This document shows, piece by piece, positions 26,366 through 37,089 of a stretch of 64,000 nt of DNA. The stretch spans positions 1 to 64,000 of the forward strand of contig CANSMW010000009.1 in NCBI GenBank assembly GCA_947648215.1, read 5' to 3'. Made by a program: the position numbers and the translations under genes. This DNA comes from an uncultured Clostridium sp. GTDB taxonomy: Bacteria; Bacillota; Clostridia; TANB77; CAG-508. Numbering within the stretch: position 1 is the stretch's first letter; each line of letters starts with the position of its first letter. A model generated the notes under the pieces. The model was not told the origin of the DNA. It was given only the letters and a program-made list of their open reading frames with translations, and did no database searches.

Positions 26366-27685
26366 TTAATTTAAGAATCCTTTATAATGTCTCATCATTA
26401 ACAATGATTCTAATTGTTGTACAGTTTCTAGTGCTACACCTACTACGATTAGGATGGATGTTCCTCCAAATGCGATGTTTAATCCTGTAAAACGGATTAG
26501 CATTGGTAAAATTGCAATTAAGCTTAGGAAAAATCCTCCAAACCATGTTATTTTGGAAATAACGCTAGTTAAATATTCGGTAGTTGGTCTTCCTGCACGA
26601 ATTCCTGGGATAAATCCACCATTTTTCTTAATATTGTTTGCTACTTCCGCTGGATTGAAAGTGGCATAGGTATAGAAAAAGGTAAATCCTACTATTAATA
26701 GTAAATATACAAGTGCATTTGCTATGGTATATCCTACTGGCACATTTGAGGTTGATGTGGCAATAGAGAATTTATATACTCCTGCCCAAAATCCCGTCTG
26801 TGTTGCAATGTCTTTTATAAACATTTGTAAAATCATTGCTGGAAATGTCATAAAACTACTTGCAAAAATAACTGGCATAACACCTGCCATAGCAAGTTTT
26901 AATGGAATATGGGTATTTTGTGCCCCTACCATTTTTCTTCCTACTACTTTTTTAGCATATTGTACTGGTATCCTTCTTTCTGCTGTTTGTACAAATACAA
27001 CACCAGCTACTAAAATAATCGCTCCTATAATAATACCTAGTGATATTAATAGTCCAGTAGTACTAAAAGTACCTGTTCCCAATATTAATCCCCATATGGT
27101 TGTTACAGCACTTGGCAAACCAGAAACAATACCAATAAAGATAATAATGGAAATTCCATTTCCAATTCCTCTGTTAGTAATTTGTTCTCCTAGCCACATT
27201 AAAAGTGCAGTACCTGCTACAAGTGAAAGAACAACAATAAATCCTGTTAAAAATCCTGGGTTAATGAATATTCCAGAAGATTGATATGAAAGATATATTC
27301 CTAATCCTTCTACAATCGCAAGAACGATTGTTAAGTATTTGGTATATCGGTTCATTTTTTGTCTTCCTTCTTCTCCACCTTCTTTTGCTAAACGTTCTAA
27401 TGCTGGTATTACCATTGCCAATAATTGAATAACAATAGAAGCCGTAATGTATGGGCTAATGGTCATCGCAAAAATAGAAAATCTTGAAAATGCTCCTCCG
27501 GAAATAATATTAATTAATCCACCAATTCCTTCGGTTGACCCCATTGCTTCGCTTAGTGCAAAGGTATCAACACCTGGAACGGTAATAAAACATCCTAGTC
27601 TAAAAACAATAATTAATACTAATGTATATAATAAACGTTTTCTAACTTCTTCTGTTTTTAAGGCATTCTTGATTGTTTTAAACAA
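26366..27685 (-). CDS. secY: Preprotein translocase subunit SecY
   Basis: The channel of the Sec translocon: 439 residues with ten membrane helices. Family signatures include the plug region after helix 1, PYITASIVIQLLAMVIPALE and GIRAGRPTTEYL. It is the last gene of the ribosomal operon. The genes that usually follow (adk, map, infA, rpmJ, rpsM, rpsK, rpoA, rplQ) are absent here; a terminator follows instead. Confidence 0.98.
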   Translation of the reverse strand: MFKTIKNALKTEEVRKRLLYTLVLIIVFRLGCFITVPGVDTFALSEAMGSTEGIGGLINIISGGAFSRFSIFAMTISPYITASIVIQLLAMVIPALERLAKEGGEEGRQKMNRYTKYLTIVLAIVEGLGIYLSYQSSGIFINPGFLTGFIVVLSLVAGTALLMWLGEQITNRGIGNGISIIIFIGIVSGLPSAVTTIWGLILGTGTFSTTGLLISLGIIIGAIILVAGVVFVQTAERRIPVQYAKKVVGRKMVGAQNTHIPLKLAMAGVMPVIFASSFMTFPAMILQMFIKDIATQTGFWAGVYKFSIATSTSNVPVGYTIANALVYLLLIVGFTFFYTYATFNPAEVANNIKKNGGFIPGIRAGRPTTEYLTSVISKITWFGGFFLSLIAILPMLIRFTGLNIAFGGTSILIVVGVALETVQQLESLLMMRHYKGFLN

Positions 27686-28120
27686 TTAAATCACCTCTGT
27701 CTTTCCACCAACAGCTTCAATTTTTTCTTTTGCTGCTTTTGTAAATCTCTTTGCTTTTACTGTTAATTTTTTCTCTAAATTACCAGTAGCAAGAACAACA
27801 ATACCATCATTTGCTTTTGAAATAATTCCTTCTTCTATTAGGCTTTCAGCAGTTACTTCTTCTGCCTCCGACTTATTAAGCATTGTTAAGGTTACTTCTA
27901 CATAGTTTTTTGCAAAAATATTGGTAAATCCTCTTTTTGGTAATCTTCTATATAATGGTGTTTGACCACCTTCAAAACCTCTTCTTACTCCTCCACCACT
28001 TCTTGCTTTTTGTCCTTTATGTCCTTTTCCAGAAGTTTTTCCAAGTCCGGAACCAATTCCACGACCTACTCTTTTTCTCGTCACTTTTCCTTGTGCTGGG
28101 CTTAAATCGTCTAATCTCAT
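27686..28120 (-). CDS. rplO: Ribosomal protein L15
   Basis: 144 residues with the glycine- and lysine-rich N-terminus ([20 protein letters not shown]) and C-terminal globular part. It abuts secY. rpmD (L30), normally between rpsE and rplO in Bacillota, is missing: only 19 bases separate the two genes. Confidence 0.98.
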   Translation of the reverse strand: MRLDDLSPAQGKVTRKRVGRGIGSGLGKTSGKGHKGQKARSGGGVRRGFEGGQTPLYRRLPKRGFTNIFAKNYVEVTLTMLNKSEAEEVTAESLIEEGIISKANDGIVVLATGNLEKKLTVKAKRFTKAAKEKIEAVGGKTEVI

Positions 28121-28139
28121 TTTGTTTTACACCTCCCTC

Positions 28140-28628
28140 TTACATAATATCTTCTACTCTTTTTCCTCTTTTTTTGGCAACTTGTTCAATTGTGCTCATA
28201 CTAGCTAATCCATTAAGTGTTGCATATACAACGTTTCTTGGATTGTTTGTTCCTAATACTTTTGTTCTAATGTCTTTATACCCTGCAAGTTCTAGAACTG
28301 GTCTTACACTACCTCCGGCAATAACTCCAGTACCTTCTGCTGCAGGTTTTAACATAACATTGGCACTACCAAATTTTCCAATATATTCATGAGGAATGGT
28401 TGTTCCTACAACGGGAACGGTAATTAAGTTTTTCTTTGCATCTTCAATGGCTTTTTTAATGGCATCTGGAACTTCTGCTGCTTTACCATTTCCTACACCA
28501 ACGTGTCCATTTCCATCTCCAACAACCACAACTGCACTAAAACGAAATGTTCTACCACCTTTTACAACTTTTGCAACCCTGTTGATTGCAACAACCTTCT
28601 CTTTTAATTCTACTTGTGTTTCTTCCAT
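28140..28628 (-). CDS. rpsE: Ribosomal protein S5
   Basis: 162 residues. Double-stranded RNA-binding fold at the N-terminus ([20 protein letters not shown]) and the S5 C-domain. Takes part in decoding accuracy. In-line with rplR upstream. Confidence 0.98.
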   Translation of the reverse strand: MEETQVELKEKVVAINRVAKVVKGGRTFRFSAVVVVGDGNGHVGVGNGKAAEVPDAIKKAIEDAKKNLITVPVVGTTIPHEYIGKFGSANVMLKPAAEGTGVIAGGSVRPVLELAGYKDIRTKVLGTNNPRNVVYATLNGLASMSTIEQVAKKRGKRVEDIM

Positions 28629-28658
28629 GTGTTTACGTTTTCCCTCCTTTTTAATTAA

Positions 28659-29018
28659 TTAGAACTTAAGTCCTGCTTCTCTTGCTGCTTCAGCTAATTC
28701 TTTTACGACACCATGATAGATATATCCGCCTCTATCATATACAACATTTTCTATTTTCTTTTCTAAAGCACGTTTTGCAATTAAGCTTCCAACTTCTTTA
28801 GCAGCTACTTTGTTTGCATGTTTTTCTTTTACTTCTTTATCTAATGTAGAAGCACTTACTAATGTAACTTTTGCATCATCGTCTACAATTTGTGCGTAAA
28901 TGTTTGTATTACTTCTATACACACATAGTCTTGGGCAATCTGCTGTTCCGCTTATTTTTCTACGTACACGAATATGTCTTCTAGTTCTTTCTTGTTTTCT
29001 GTCTGTCTTTTTTACCAT
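28659..29018 (-). CDS. rplR: Ribosomal protein L18
   Basis: 119 residues, binds 5S rRNA. The basic N-terminus and the [11 protein letters not shown] segment near residue 95 are typical. Start has GGAGG-type site. Confidence 0.98.
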   Translation of the reverse strand: MVKKTDRKQERTRRHIRVRRKISGTADCPRLCVYRSNTNIYAQIVDDDAKVTLVSASTLDKEVKEKHANKVAAKEVGSLIAKRALEKKIENVVYDRGGYIYHGVVKELAEAAREAGLKF

Positions 29019-29063
29019 GCTAGCCTCCTCCTTCTTCTAAACTCTATTTTATAACCTTAATTT

Positions 29064-29603
29064 CTATTTCTTACCTGCTTTACCTTCTTTACGACGGATA
29101 ACTTCTTCAGCATATTTGATACCTTTTCCACGATATACCTCAGGTGGTCTTTTGGTTCTAACAACAGCTGCTGTTTGACCAACTAATTCTTTATCAATTC
29201 CTTTTACAATAATAGTATTTGGGTTTGGTACATCAAAGGTAATTCCTGCTGGTGCTTCCATTTCTACTGGATGAGAATATCCTAAATTCATTACTAATTT
29301 GGTTCCTTGTTTCTGTGCTCTATAACCAACACCATTAATTTGTAACTCTCTTTGATATTCTTCTTTTACACCATGAATCATGTTATTAATTAATGTTCTG
29401 GTAAGACCATGTAAGCTTCTATTTTCTGGCTCATCATCTGGTCTTACTACCGTAATTACACCATTATCCATACTTACTTTCATGTTACTATGTATTTCTC
29501 TTTCCAACGTTCCTTTTGGTCCCTTTACAGAAATATTTTGACCATTAATTTTAACTTCTACGTCAGTTGGAACGGTAATTGGACTGTTTCCTATTCTTGA
29601 CAT
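29064..29603 (-). CDS. rplF: Ribosomal protein L6
   Basis: 179 residues with the duplicated L6 fold and the C-terminal signature PPEVYRGKGIKYAEEVIRRK. Located near the factor-binding site of the 50S subunit. Confidence 0.98.
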   Translation of the reverse strand: MSRIGNSPITVPTDVEVKINGQNISVKGPKGTLEREIHSNMKVSMDNGVITVVRPDDEPENRSLHGLTRTLINNMIHGVKEEYQRELQINGVGYRAQKQGTKLVMNLGYSHPVEMEAPAGITFDVPNPNTIIVKGIDKELVGQTAAVVRTKRPPEVYRGKGIKYAEEVIRRKEGKAGKK

Positions 29604-29700
29604 TTTTCATTTCACCTCTTTAACTTGAAATTTAATATTTTATGTTAAAAATTAGATTTTTTAAGCTTCTATTTCTAACCTCTAACTTTTATTTTCTAGC

Positions 29701-30099
29701 CTACCATACATAAGCTAATACTTCTCCACCGATACCTTGTTCTCTTGCTTTTTTATCTGTCATAATTCCTTTTGAAGTGGAAATTAAAGCAATTCCTAAG
29801 CCATTTAATACTCGTGGTAGTTCTTCATTTGATGCATATACTCTTAATCCTGGTTTACTGATTCTTTTTAAACCTGCAATGACACGACTACCTTTTTCGT
29901 CGTATTTAATTGTGATACGAATAATTCCTTGATTTTCATTTTCAATTACTTCAAATGCTTTAATATATCCTTCTTCAAATAGAATTTCAGCAATTGCTTT
30001 TTTCATATTAGAAGCTGGTATATCTACTGTCTTGTGTTTTGAAGTATTGGCATTTCTAATTCTTGTTAACATATCTGCAATTGGATCTGTAATATTCAC
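29701..30099 (-). CDS. rpsH: Ribosomal protein S8
   Basis: 132 residues; starts [17 protein letters not shown] and ends with the [20 protein letters not shown] signature. In Bacteria S8 often controls the spc operon by binding mRNA. Confidence 0.98.
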   Translation of the reverse strand: MNITDPIADMLTRIRNANTSKHKTVDIPASNMKKAIAEILFEEGYIKAFEVIENENQGIIRITIKYDEKGSRVIAGLKRISKPGLRVYASNEELPRVLNGLGIALISTSKGIMTDKKAREQGIGGEVLAYVW

Positions 30100-30184
30100 T
30101 TATTTTACCTCCTTTAATTCATTTTATCTCGTTTTAAATTAAAGTTTATTTTTTAATATCTATCCTCTAATTTCTAACTTCCTT

Positions 30185-30370
30185 TTACCAACTTGCTTTT
30201 TTTACACCTGGAATTTCGCCTTCATGTGCTAATTTACGGAAACATACACGGCAAATTCCATATTTTCTAATATATGCATGTGGTCTACCACAAAGTTTGC
30301 ATCTGTTATATTCTCTTGTTTTGTATTTTTGTGGTCTTTGTTGTTTTACAATCATCGACTTTTTAGCCAT
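30185..30370 (-). CDS. rpsN: Ribosomal protein S14, zinc-binding type
   Basis: 61 residues, the short zinc-ribbon form, with two CxxC pairs (CKLC and CRVC) intact. No second, zinc-free copy is present in this window. Confidence 0.98.
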   Translation of the reverse strand: MAKKSMIVKQQRPQKYKTREYNRCKLCGRPHAYIRKYGICRVCFRKLAHEGEIPGVKKASW

Positions 30371-30389
30371 ATTTTTATTCTCCCTTCTT

Positions 30390-30929
30390 TTATGCTTTAA
30401 AAGGCATTCCTAATAATGTTAGTAACTCTTTTGCTTCTTCATCTGATTTTGCTGTTGTTACAAATATAATATCCATACCTCTTAGTTTATCGATTTTTTC
30501 ATACTCGATTTCAGGGAATATCAATTGTTCTTTTATACCTAATGAGTAATTTCCTCTTCCATCAAAAGAATTTGCAGATACTCCTCTAAAATCTCTTACT
30601 CTTGGAAGAGCTACATTGAATAATTTGTATGCAAATTCATACATTTTGCTACTTCTTAGAGTAACTTTACATCCAATATTTGCTCCTTCTCTTAATTTGA
30701 AGGCTGCAATTGATTTTCTAGCTTTTGTTACCATTGGTTTTTGACCAATAATTTGGCTTAAATCATTCATTGCATTTTCTAATGATTTAGGATTGTCTTT
30801 GGTATCTCCTAAACCGATATTAATTACGATTTTATCAAGTTTTGGAACTTGCATCACAGATTTATAATTAAATTTTTTCATTAATGCTGGTATTACTTCT
30901 TTTTCATATTGTTCTCTTAATTTTTCCAT
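30390..30929 (-). CDS. rplE: Ribosomal protein L5
   Basis: 179 residues, binds 5S rRNA and contacts P-site tRNA. Family segments include [19 protein letters not shown] and [17 protein letters not shown]. Confidence 0.98.
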   Translation of the reverse strand: MEKLREQYEKEVIPALMKKFNYKSVMQVPKLDKIVINIGLGDTKDNPKSLENAMNDLSQIIGQKPMVTKARKSIAAFKLREGANIGCKVTLRSSKMYEFAYKLFNVALPRVRDFRGVSANSFDGRGNYSLGIKEQLIFPEIEYEKIDKLRGMDIIFVTTAKSDEEAKELLTLLGMPFKA

Positions 30930-30951
30930 AGGGTTTTATAATCCTCCTTTC

Positions 30952-31260
30952 TTATTTTAATTTTGTGTTACATTTTTTACAAACACGAATTTTTTGACCT
31001 TTTTCCTCACTATATCCAATTCTAGTTACTTTACCACATTTTGGACATACCACATTTGCTTTTGAAGAATGGAAGGCACATTCTACTGGAAGTATTCCTC
31101 CTTCTTCTCCTTGTTTTCTAGGTTTTACATGTTTTTTACGAATGTTAACACCTTTTACGATAATTTTTTCCGTTTTTGGTATTACTTCTAAAACTTCTCC
31201 TGTTTTTCCTTTATCATTTCCTGATAAAATTTGAACAGTATCACCTTTTTTTATTTTCAT
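30952..31260 (-). CDS. rplX: Ribosomal protein L24
   Basis: 102 residues with a KOW motif (GDTVQILSGNDKGKTGEV) and a C-terminal four-cysteine zinc site (CPKC, CKKC). The ATG at 31260, nine bases from GAGGTG, is preferred to an upstream GTG that overlaps this site. The spacer to rplN is unusually long for this operon and structured. Confidence 0.97.
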   Translation of the reverse strand: MKIKKGDTVQILSGNDKGKTGEVLEVIPKTEKIIVKGVNIRKKHVKPRKQGEEGGILPVECAFHSSKANVVCPKCGKVTRIGYSEEKGQKIRVCKKCNTKLK

Positions 31261-31299
31261 TTCTATTTTCACCTCTTCTTTTTTAGGTTTATTGCATTA

Positions 31300-31420
31300 A
31301 AGCTACAACTAATGATTTGTACATTCGACTAGCCTAAGGGCTATTCTCATTTACAAATCCTAAGTTTCCGCATCTTTAATCCGTAATGCGTTAACGTCTA
31401 CTAGACGTTATCGCATAACG
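31300..31420 (-). promoter_or_regulatory. Structured spacer between rplN and rplX
   Basis: Two hairpins lie inside the operon. One is GATTTGTA ... TTACAAATC enclosing AGCC/GGGCT (31315-31360). The other is an imperfect 18-bp palindrome starting CCGTAATGCG and ending CGCATAACGG (31380-31420). Between them is AAGTTTCCGCAT, a 12-mer also found in the S10 leader hairpin at 37506. A processing or feedback-binding role is inferred. Confidence 0.45.
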
Positions 31421-31422
31421 GC

Positions 31423-31791
31423 TTAAAGAACTTCTGGTGCTAATGATAATATTTTCATATATTCTTTTTCTCTTAATTCTCTTGCTACTGGTCCAAAAAT
31501 ACGAGTTCCTTTTGGGTTACCATCATCACGGATAATAACAGCGGCATTTTCATCAAATCGAACATAAGAACCATCGGCACGTCTTTGTGGTTTCTTTGTT
31601 CTTACGACAACTGCTTTTACTACTTCTCCTTTTTTTACAACACCACCTGGTGCAGCACTTTTTACAGAAGCAACAATAACATCTCCAATACCTGCATATT
31701 TTCGATAAGAACCACCTAAACAACGAATACACATAATTTCTTTTGCCCCAGTGTTATCAGCAACTTTTAATATTGATTGTTGTTGTACCAT
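31423..31791 (-). CDS. rplN: Ribosomal protein L14
   Basis: 122 residues of standard length. The signature [20 protein letters not shown] and the C-terminal [14 protein letters not shown] are typical. Sits at the subunit interface. Confidence 0.98.
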   Translation of the reverse strand: MVQQQSILKVADNTGAKEIMCIRCLGGSYRKYAGIGDVIVASVKSAAPGGVVKKGEVVKAVVVRTKKPQRRADGSYVRFDENAAVIIRDDGNPKGTRIFGPVARELREKEYMKILSLAPEVL

Positions 31792-31911
31792 TCTAGCCTC
31801 CTCCTTCTTTTTTTACTTTTTTATCTTTGTGGTTGGTTAGTATATTAGTGTGTTAGAAAGTTAGAATTCATAACTTCTAATCTCCAACTTCTATTTTCTA
31901 ATTTCTAACTC

Positions 31912-32175
31912 CTATTTTTTGATTGCCTTTTTTGTAATTTCTACTACTCTCCATCTCTTATCTTTGGAAAGTGGACGAGTTTCCATTACTTTTACTTCAT
32001 CTCCGATTCCACAAGCATTTTCTTCATCATGTGCTTTTAATTTGTATGTTTTTTTCATGATTTTTGAATACATATCGTGTTTTACATTGGTTTTAACAGC
32101 TACTACCACGGTTTTATCCATTTTGTTTGACACAACGGTTCCAATCATAACTTTACGAAGATTTCTTTCTTCCAT
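31912..32175 (-). CDS. rpsQ: Ribosomal protein S17
   Basis: 87 residues, OB-fold; [16 protein letters not shown] and the [18 protein letters not shown] end are diagnostic. Start has AAGGAG. Confidence 0.98.
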   Translation of the reverse strand: MEERNLRKVMIGTVVSNKMDKTVVVAVKTNVKHDMYSKIMKKTYKLKAHDEENACGIGDEVKVMETRPLSKDKRWRVVEITKKAIKK

Positions 32176-32229
32176 AATTTTTCTCCTTTCTTAGAAATAC
32201 GAAGAATTTTACGCTCTTCTTGTTTCTTA

Positions 32230-32254
32230 CAGACGAGCAATGCTCGCCCCTACA
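32230..32254. repeat. Dispersed palindrome, family A copy 5
   Basis: GACGAGCAATGCTCGCCCCTAC: the CGAGCA/TGCTCG variant with the same CCCCTAC end, between rpmC and rpsQ. Confidence 0.65.
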
Positions 32255-32266
32255 GCCTACATAGGG

Positions 32267-32473
32267 CTATTTCTTTGCGTCTGCTAATTCTCTTTGTCTT
32301 AATATGGTTTTAATTCTTGCAATGTCTTTTTTCACTTCTCTTATTTTTAAAGGATTATCTAGTCCATTGGTTGCATGGCTAAATCTCAATTTAAATAATT
32401 CCGTTTTTAACTCACTTAACTCTTTTTCTAGTTCTGGTGAAGACATTTCATTTATTTTATTTATCTTCATCAT
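32267..32473 (-). CDS. rpmC: Ribosomal protein L29
   Basis: About 68 residues, helical hairpin; [20 protein letters not shown] is the family signature. Its start codons (32473 or 32470) lie inside the last codons of rplP, so translation is coupled by overlap. A GTG further up is possible but poorly placed. Confidence 0.96.
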   Translation of the reverse strand: MMKINKINEMSSPELEKELSELKTELFKLRFSHATNGLDNPLKIREVKKDIARIKTILRQRELADAKK

Positions 32474-32903
32474 TATCACCACCTAATTTTATAGTTTCTT
32501 TTCTTACAAATTTTGTTTTAATTGGTAGTTTGTTTGCTGCAAGTCTCATTGCTTCTCTTGCTAATTCCTCTGGTACACCAGCAATTTCAAATAATACTCT
32601 TCCTGGTTTTACAACAGCTACCCAGTACTCTGGAGCACCTTTACCTTTACCCATACGAGTTTCAGCAGGTTTCTTTGTTACTGGTTTATCTGGAAAGATT
32701 TTAATCCAAACTTGACCACCTCTTTTAATGTGACGAGTCATAGCAATACGGGCTGCTTCTATTTGGTTTGTTGTAATCCATGCAGCTTCCGTTGCTTGTA
32801 ATCCATATTCTCCATCGGAAACAACATTACCTCTTGTGGCATATCCTCTATTTCTACCTTTTTGTTGTTTTCTATATTTTGTTCTTTTTGGTATTAATGG
32901 CAT
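32457..32903 (-). CDS. rplP: Ribosomal protein L16
   Basis: 148 residues. Near the A-site t[23 protein letters not shown] and the [20 protein letters not shown] segment are typical. Its ATG starts where rpsC ends. Confidence 0.98.
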   Translation of the reverse strand: MPLIPKRTKYRKQQKGRNRGYATRGNVVSDGEYGLQATEAAWITTNQIEAARIAMTRHIKRGGQVWIKIFPDKPVTKKPAETRMGKGKGAPEYWVAVVKPGRVLFEIAGVPEELAREAMRLAANKLPIKTKFVRKETIKLGGDNDEDK

Positions 32904-33565
32904 TATTTGTCTCCTCCTTCCACTTTCTCTTTTTTCGTTGGAAGAATTTCACCTTTATAAATCCATACTTTAACACCGATTTTTCCATAAGTTGTGTTTG
33001 CTTCATAAAATCCATAATCAATATCTGCTCTTAAGGTTTGTAATGGAATGGTTCCTTCTTTGTAGAATTCTGTTCTTGCCATATCCGCTCCACCTAATCT
33101 TCCAGATACTGCTGTTTTAATTCCTAAAGCACCTGCCTTCATTGTTTTTTGCATGCATTGTTTCATTGCACGTCTAAAGGAAATTCTTCTTTCTAGTTGA
33201 GCACAAATATTTTCTGCTACTAATTTCGCATCTAAATCAATATTTTTTACCTCAACAATATTTAAGTTTACTTCTTTACCGATCATTTTTTGTAAATCAT
33301 TTTTTAACCCTTCTGCTAATTGTCCACCTTTTCCAATCACTAGACCAGGTTTAGCAGTATATACATTTACTTTTACAAATTTAGCAGTTCTTTCAATTTC
33401 AATTTTTGAAATACCACTAGCAAATAATTTCTTTTTAACATATTCACGGATTTTATGGTCTTCTACTAGATAATCGCTGTAGTTTCTTTTATCTGCATAC
33501 CATTTTGAGTTCCAGTCTTTAATAATACCTACTCTTAATCCATGTGGATGCATTTTTTGTCCCAT
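32903..33565 (-). CDS. rpsC: Ribosomal protein S3
   Basis: 220 residues with the N-terminal KH domain ([16 protein letters not shown]) and S3 C-domain ([17 protein letters not shown]). Part of the mRNA entry helicase. Confidence 0.98.
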   Translation of the reverse strand: MGQKMHPHGLRVGIIKDWNSKWYADKRNYSDYLVEDHKIREYVKKKLFASGISKIEIERTAKFVKVNVYTAKPGLVIGKGGQLAEGLKNDLQKMIGKEVNLNIVEVKNIDLDAKLVAENICAQLERRISFRRAMKQCMQKTMKAGALGIKTAVSGRLGGADMARTEFYKEGTIPLQTLRADIDYGFYEANTTYGKIGVKVWIYKGEILPTKKEKVEGGDK

Positions 33566-33591
33566 GCTAAAAATCCTCCTTTCTTATCCCT

Positions 33592-33951
33592 CTATACTCT
33601 TTCTTTCAATACGATTGTAATATGACTGGTTCTTTTTCTAATTCTAACAGCAGAACCTTTTGCTGCTGGTCTTATTCTTTTAAGAGTAGGACCTTGGTTT
33701 GCATATATTTCAGCAATATATAAGTTTTTACTATCCATAGCGTGGTTATTTTCTGCATTGGCAATCGCAGATTTTAATAGTTTTTCAAGCATTTCTGAAG
33801 CAGCTTTTGGTGTAAATTTAACAATTGCTAATGCTTCATCTACATTTTTGCCACGAATTAAGTCTGCAACAATTTTTACTTTTCTTGCAGAAATTCTAGC
33901 ATATCTTAATGTTGCTTCTGCGGTTTTCACTTCATCTATCATTTCTTCCAC
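33592..33951 (-). CDS. rplV: Ribosomal protein L22
   Basis: 119 residues, lines the exit tunnel. [19 protein letters not shown] and the loop ending [14 protein letters not shown] are typical. The start is GTG, eight bases from GGAGGG. Confidence 0.97.
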   Translation of the reverse strand: MEEMIDEVKTAEATLRYARISARKVKIVADLIRGKNVDEALAIVKFTPKAASEMLEKLLKSAIANAENNHAMDSKNLYIAEIYANQGPTLKRIRPAAKGSAVRIRKRTSHITIVLKERV

Positions 33952-34011
33952 TTAAGATTCCCTCCTTTTTTCTTAGAATGTTATACTAAAATCTAACTTC
34001 TAATCTCTAAT

Positions 34012-34293
34012 TTACTTTTTAACAGTAGATGCTTTTTCTCCTGCGTGACCTTTAAAGGTTCTCGTAGGTGCAAATTCACCTAGCTTGTGTCCAATCATTT
34101 CTTCTGTAATATAGATTGGCACATGTTTTCTTCCATCATGAACAGCAATTGTGTGGCCAACAAATTGTGGATATATGGTAGATGCTCTTGACCAGGTCTT
34201 TAAAACATCTTTTTTTCCAGTTTCATTCATTGCTTCTACTCTTTTTAAAAGTTCTGGTGCAACAAATGGTTTTTTCTTGCTTGATCTTGACAT
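34012..34293 (-). CDS. rpsS: Ribosomal protein S19
   Basis: 93 residues, of standard length; contains [20 protein letters not shown] and [12 protein letters not shown]. The upstream spacer to rplB (34294-34390) holds two inverted repeats, GTTAAC ... GTTAAC and AAAGTTA ... TAACTTT. Confidence 0.98.
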   Translation of the reverse strand: MSRSSKKKPFVAPELLKRVEAMNETGKKDVLKTWSRASTIYPQFVGHTIAVHDGRKHVPIYITEEMIGHKLGEFAPTRTFKGHAGEKASTVKK

Positions 34294-34390
34294 TTATTTT
34301 TCTCCTCCTTCTTTCTAAGGTAGTTAACCTCAATTCTTTCGGTTAACAAAGTTATCTGTAAAACTCACTAAGGTTCGTTAACAGCTAACT

Positions 34391-35218
34391 TTATTTTCTA
34401 CGTTTTACGATAAACTTATTAGAAAGTTTATTCTTCTTTCTTGTCTTGTATCCAAGTGCTGGTTTACCCCAAGGAGTAAGTGGTCCTGGGCGTCCAACTG
34501 GTGCTCTACCTTCACCACCACCATGAGGGTGATCTACTGGGTTCATTACGGAACCTCTAACAGTAGGGCGAATTCCCATATGTCTTGTTCTTCCTGCTTT
34601 ACCAAGTTTTACATTTTCATGGTCTGTATTTCCAACAGTTCCAATGGTTGCTCTACATCTTGTCATTACTAATCTCATTTCTCCAGAAGGTAAACGCACA
34701 TGTGCATATTTTCCTTCTTTTGCCATAAGTTGTGCACTTTGCCCTGCACTTCTTACCATTTTTCCACCTTGACCTGGGTTTAATTCGATGTTATGAATTA
34801 GGGTACCAACTGGAATGCTATCAATTGGCATACAGTTCCCTGGTTTAATATCTGCTTTTTGACCAGATACTATCTTTTGTCCATCGGTTAATCCAACTGG
34901 AGCTAGAATGTATCTTCTTTCTCCATCTTCATATTCTACTAATGCGATATTGGCACTTCTGTTTGGATCGTATTCGATACCAATAACAGTTGCACTCATA
35001 TCGTCTTTGTTACGTTTAAAATCAATAATTCTATATTTTTGTCTATTACCTCCACCTTGATGACGAACTGTAATTCTACCATATGAATTTCTTCCTGCTT
35101 TTTCTTTTTTCTTTGCTAGTAAAGATTTTTCAGGAGTTTTTTTGGTAATTTCATCAAATGTTGAAACTGTCATGTTTCTTCTTGATGGTGTATAGGCCTT
35201 AAAATGTTTCATTGCCAT
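34391..35218 (-). CDS. rplB: Ribosomal protein L2
   Basis: 275 residues, peptidyl-transferase support. [20 protein letters not shown] is the family signature with the conserved histidine. No in-frame CGG in spite of many arginines and glycines. Confidence 0.98.
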   Translation of the reverse strand: MAMKHFKAYTPSRRNMTVSTFDEITKKTPEKSLLAKKKEKAGRNSYGRITVRHQGGGNRQKYRIIDFKRNKDDMSATVIGIEYDPNRSANIALVEYEDGERRYILAPVGLTDGQKIVSGQKADIKPGNCMPIDSIPVGTLIHNIELNPGQGGKMVRSAGQSAQLMAKEGKYAHVRLPSGEMRLVMTRCRATIGTVGNTDHENVKLGKAGRTRHMGIRPTVRGSVMNPVDHPHGGGEGRAPVGRPGPLTPWGKPALGYKTRKKNKLSNKFIVKRRK

Positions 35219-35273
35219 TTTTCTTTCTCTCCTTTTTTATTTATTTTCCTAGTTTTTATCTAGATATTTTTTC

Positions 35274-35300
35274 ACGGGTCAATGAAGGCATCGCCCCTAC
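35274..35300. repeat. Dispersed palindrome, family A copy 6
   Basis: GGGTCAATGAAGGCATCG then CCCCTAC, between rplB and rplW, followed by a T run and GTAGG. Confidence 0.65.
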
Positions 35301-35313
35301 ATTTTTTTGTAGG

Positions 35314-35661
35314 TTATGCTCCCATAAATTCTGAAATTGAATCTTTATATTTTTTTGAAACTTTGGTTTCTTTTCCACCTTTTGCAAAGTATTTTAGATC
35401 ACTTGGATTGGTTTCAATTGTTACAATTGCTTTTTTCCAATCTGGAGTTTTTCCCGTGTGAACTCCTACTCTTTTTTCTTTTCCTTTAACAGTAATGGTA
35501 TTAACATTGATAACTTTTACTTCAAACAATTTCTCAACTGCCCTTGCAATATCAACTTTTGTTGCTTTTTTGTTTACTTTAAAGGTATACTTTCCTTCTT
35601 GTAATCCATCATTGCTTTTTTCAGTAATGATTGGTTTTATAATAATATCTTCTGGTCTCAT
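35314..35661 (-). CDS. rplW: Ribosomal protein L23
   Basis: 115 residues, docking site for trigger factor and SRP at the tunnel exit. [19 protein letters not shown] is typical. Its ATG directly follows the rplD stop codon. Confidence 0.98.
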   Translation of the reverse strand: MRPEDIIIKPIITEKSNDGLQEGKYTFKVNKKATKVDIARAVEKLFEVKVINVNTITVKGKEKRVGVHTGKTPDWKKAIVTIETNPSDLKYFAKGGKETKVSKKYKDSISEFMGA

Positions 35662-36285
35662 TTATGCGTACACCTCCTCTATTTTTTTAACCGTATCTAG
35701 AGTAAGTACAAGATTTTTATATTTTAATAAATCATATACATTTATGGTATTTACTAAACTTGTTTTTACTCCTTCAATGTTTCTTGCTGATTTTTGTACG
35801 TTTTCATTTTTTTCTGGTAATACAATTAATGTTTTTCCTTCTACTTTTAATTTGTTTAAGGCATTAACCATATTTTTAGTTTTGATTTCTTTAAAATCAA
35901 TTTTATCAACAACAACTAATTCTTTTTCTAATACTTTAGAACTTAATACAGAACGAATTGCTAGTCTTCTTTCTTTTTTGTTTACTCTGTATTTGTAAGA
36001 ACGTGGTTTTGGACCTAAGGCAATTCCTCCACCAACCCAATGTGGTGCACGAATACTACCTTGTCTTGCACGTCCTGTTCCTTTTTGTCTCCAAGGTTTT
36101 TTACCACCACCAGATACTTCTGATCTTGTTTTGGTGCTTTGTGTTCCTTGTCTTTGGTTTGCCATGTAGTTAACAAGTACACTATGTACAATTGCTTCAT
36201 TTGGTTCAATCCCAAATACTTCTTCTTTTAATTCTACATCACTAACCTTTTTACCTTCTATACTATATACTTCTATTTTAGGCAT
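35662..36285 (-). CDS. rplD: Ribosomal protein L4
   Basis: 207 residues; the conserved tunnel loop (KKPWRQKGTGRARQGSIRAP) and C-terminal Rossmann-like fold are present. L4 is the known self-regulator of S10 operons, which fits the attenuator found in the leader at 37503-37529. Confidence 0.98.
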   Translation of the reverse strand: MPKIEVYSIEGKKVSDVELKEEVFGIEPNEAIVHSVLVNYMANQRQGTQSTKTRSEVSGGGKKPWRQKGTGRARQGSIRAPHWVGGGIALGPKPRSYKYRVNKKERRLAIRSVLSSKVLEKELVVVDKIDFKEIKTKNMVNALNKLKVEGKTLIVLPEKNENVQKSARNIEGVKTSLVNTINVYDLLKYKNLVLTLDTVKKIEEVYA

Positions 36286-36304
36286 ATCTTATCCTCCTTC
36301 CTTT

Positions 36305-36934
36305 CTATTTCGCAGCCTTTACAGCTTGCCTAATTTTTAGTAATGAACCTCTTGCTCCTGGTACACTACCTTTTACTAAAATTACATTTTTATCTGTATC
36401 TACTCTTACAACATCTAGGTTTTGAATGGTTACTGTTTGTACTCCCATATGTCCTGGAAGTTTTTTACCTTTAAATACTCTTCCTGGTGTTGAAGTTGGT
36501 CCCATTGAACCTGGTCTTCTATGATACATAGAACCATGTCCCATAGGTCCTCTTGATTGTCCATGGCGTTTAATAACACCTTGGAAACCTTTTCCTTTTG
36601 TGGTTCCTTGAACATCTATTTTTTCTCCAGCTTGGAACACATCTGCTTTTACTTCATCTCCCACTTTTACATCAATCATATCCACACGGAATTCTCTTAA
36701 ATGTTTTTTGTTTTGGATTCCTGCTTTTGCAAAATGTCCTTTTTCTGGTTTGTTCATATGTTTTTCTTTTACTTCTCCGAAACCTAATTGAATGGCATTA
36801 TATCCATCCGTTTCGATTTCTTTTACTTGTGCTACGACACAAGGTCCAGCTTGAATTGCTGTTACTGGAATAACATTACCTTTTTCATCAAAAATTTGAG
36901 TCATTCCAATTTTTGTTCCAATGATTGCTTTCAT
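36305..36934 (-). CDS. rplC: Ribosomal protein L3
   Basis: 209 residues. [20 protein letters not shown] and the [20 protein letters not shown] loop near the peptidyl-transferase centre are diagnostic. Confidence 0.98.
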   Translation of the reverse strand: MKAIIGTKIGMTQIFDEKGNVIPVTAIQAGPCVVAQVKEIETDGYNAIQLGFGEVKEKHMNKPEKGHFAKAGIQNKKHLREFRVDMIDVKVGDEVKADVFQAGEKIDVQGTTKGKGFQGVIKRHGQSRGPMGHGSMYHRRPGSMGPTSTPGRVFKGKKLPGHMGVQTVTIQNLDVVRVDTDKNVILVKGSVPGARGSLLKIRQAVKAAK

Positions 36935-37047
36935 TTTAATTTTTCCTCCTAACTATTGGCTGACATCTATCAGCTTGGTTTTTGTTGTTTGAATTTGCTT
37001 TTCCTTTCAAATTCTAAATTGGGCACAGTGTTGTCTGTCTTTCGAGT

Positions 37048-37070
37048 ATTCCCGTAAACGATGCCCCTAC
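37048..37070. repeat. Dispersed palindrome, family A copy 7 (degenerate)
   Basis: CCCGTAAACGATGCCCCTAC, in the rpsJ-rplC spacer; only the right part matches the family well. Confidence 0.4.
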
Positions 37071-37089
37071 ACCTGCATTTTTTTCATAA

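Noticed and set aside
26181-26369. Plus-strand frame overlapping the short cysteine-rich gene
   Set aside because: No ribosome site, and it reads through the terminator hairpin before secY; the 48-residue frame with AAAGGAGG is preferred.
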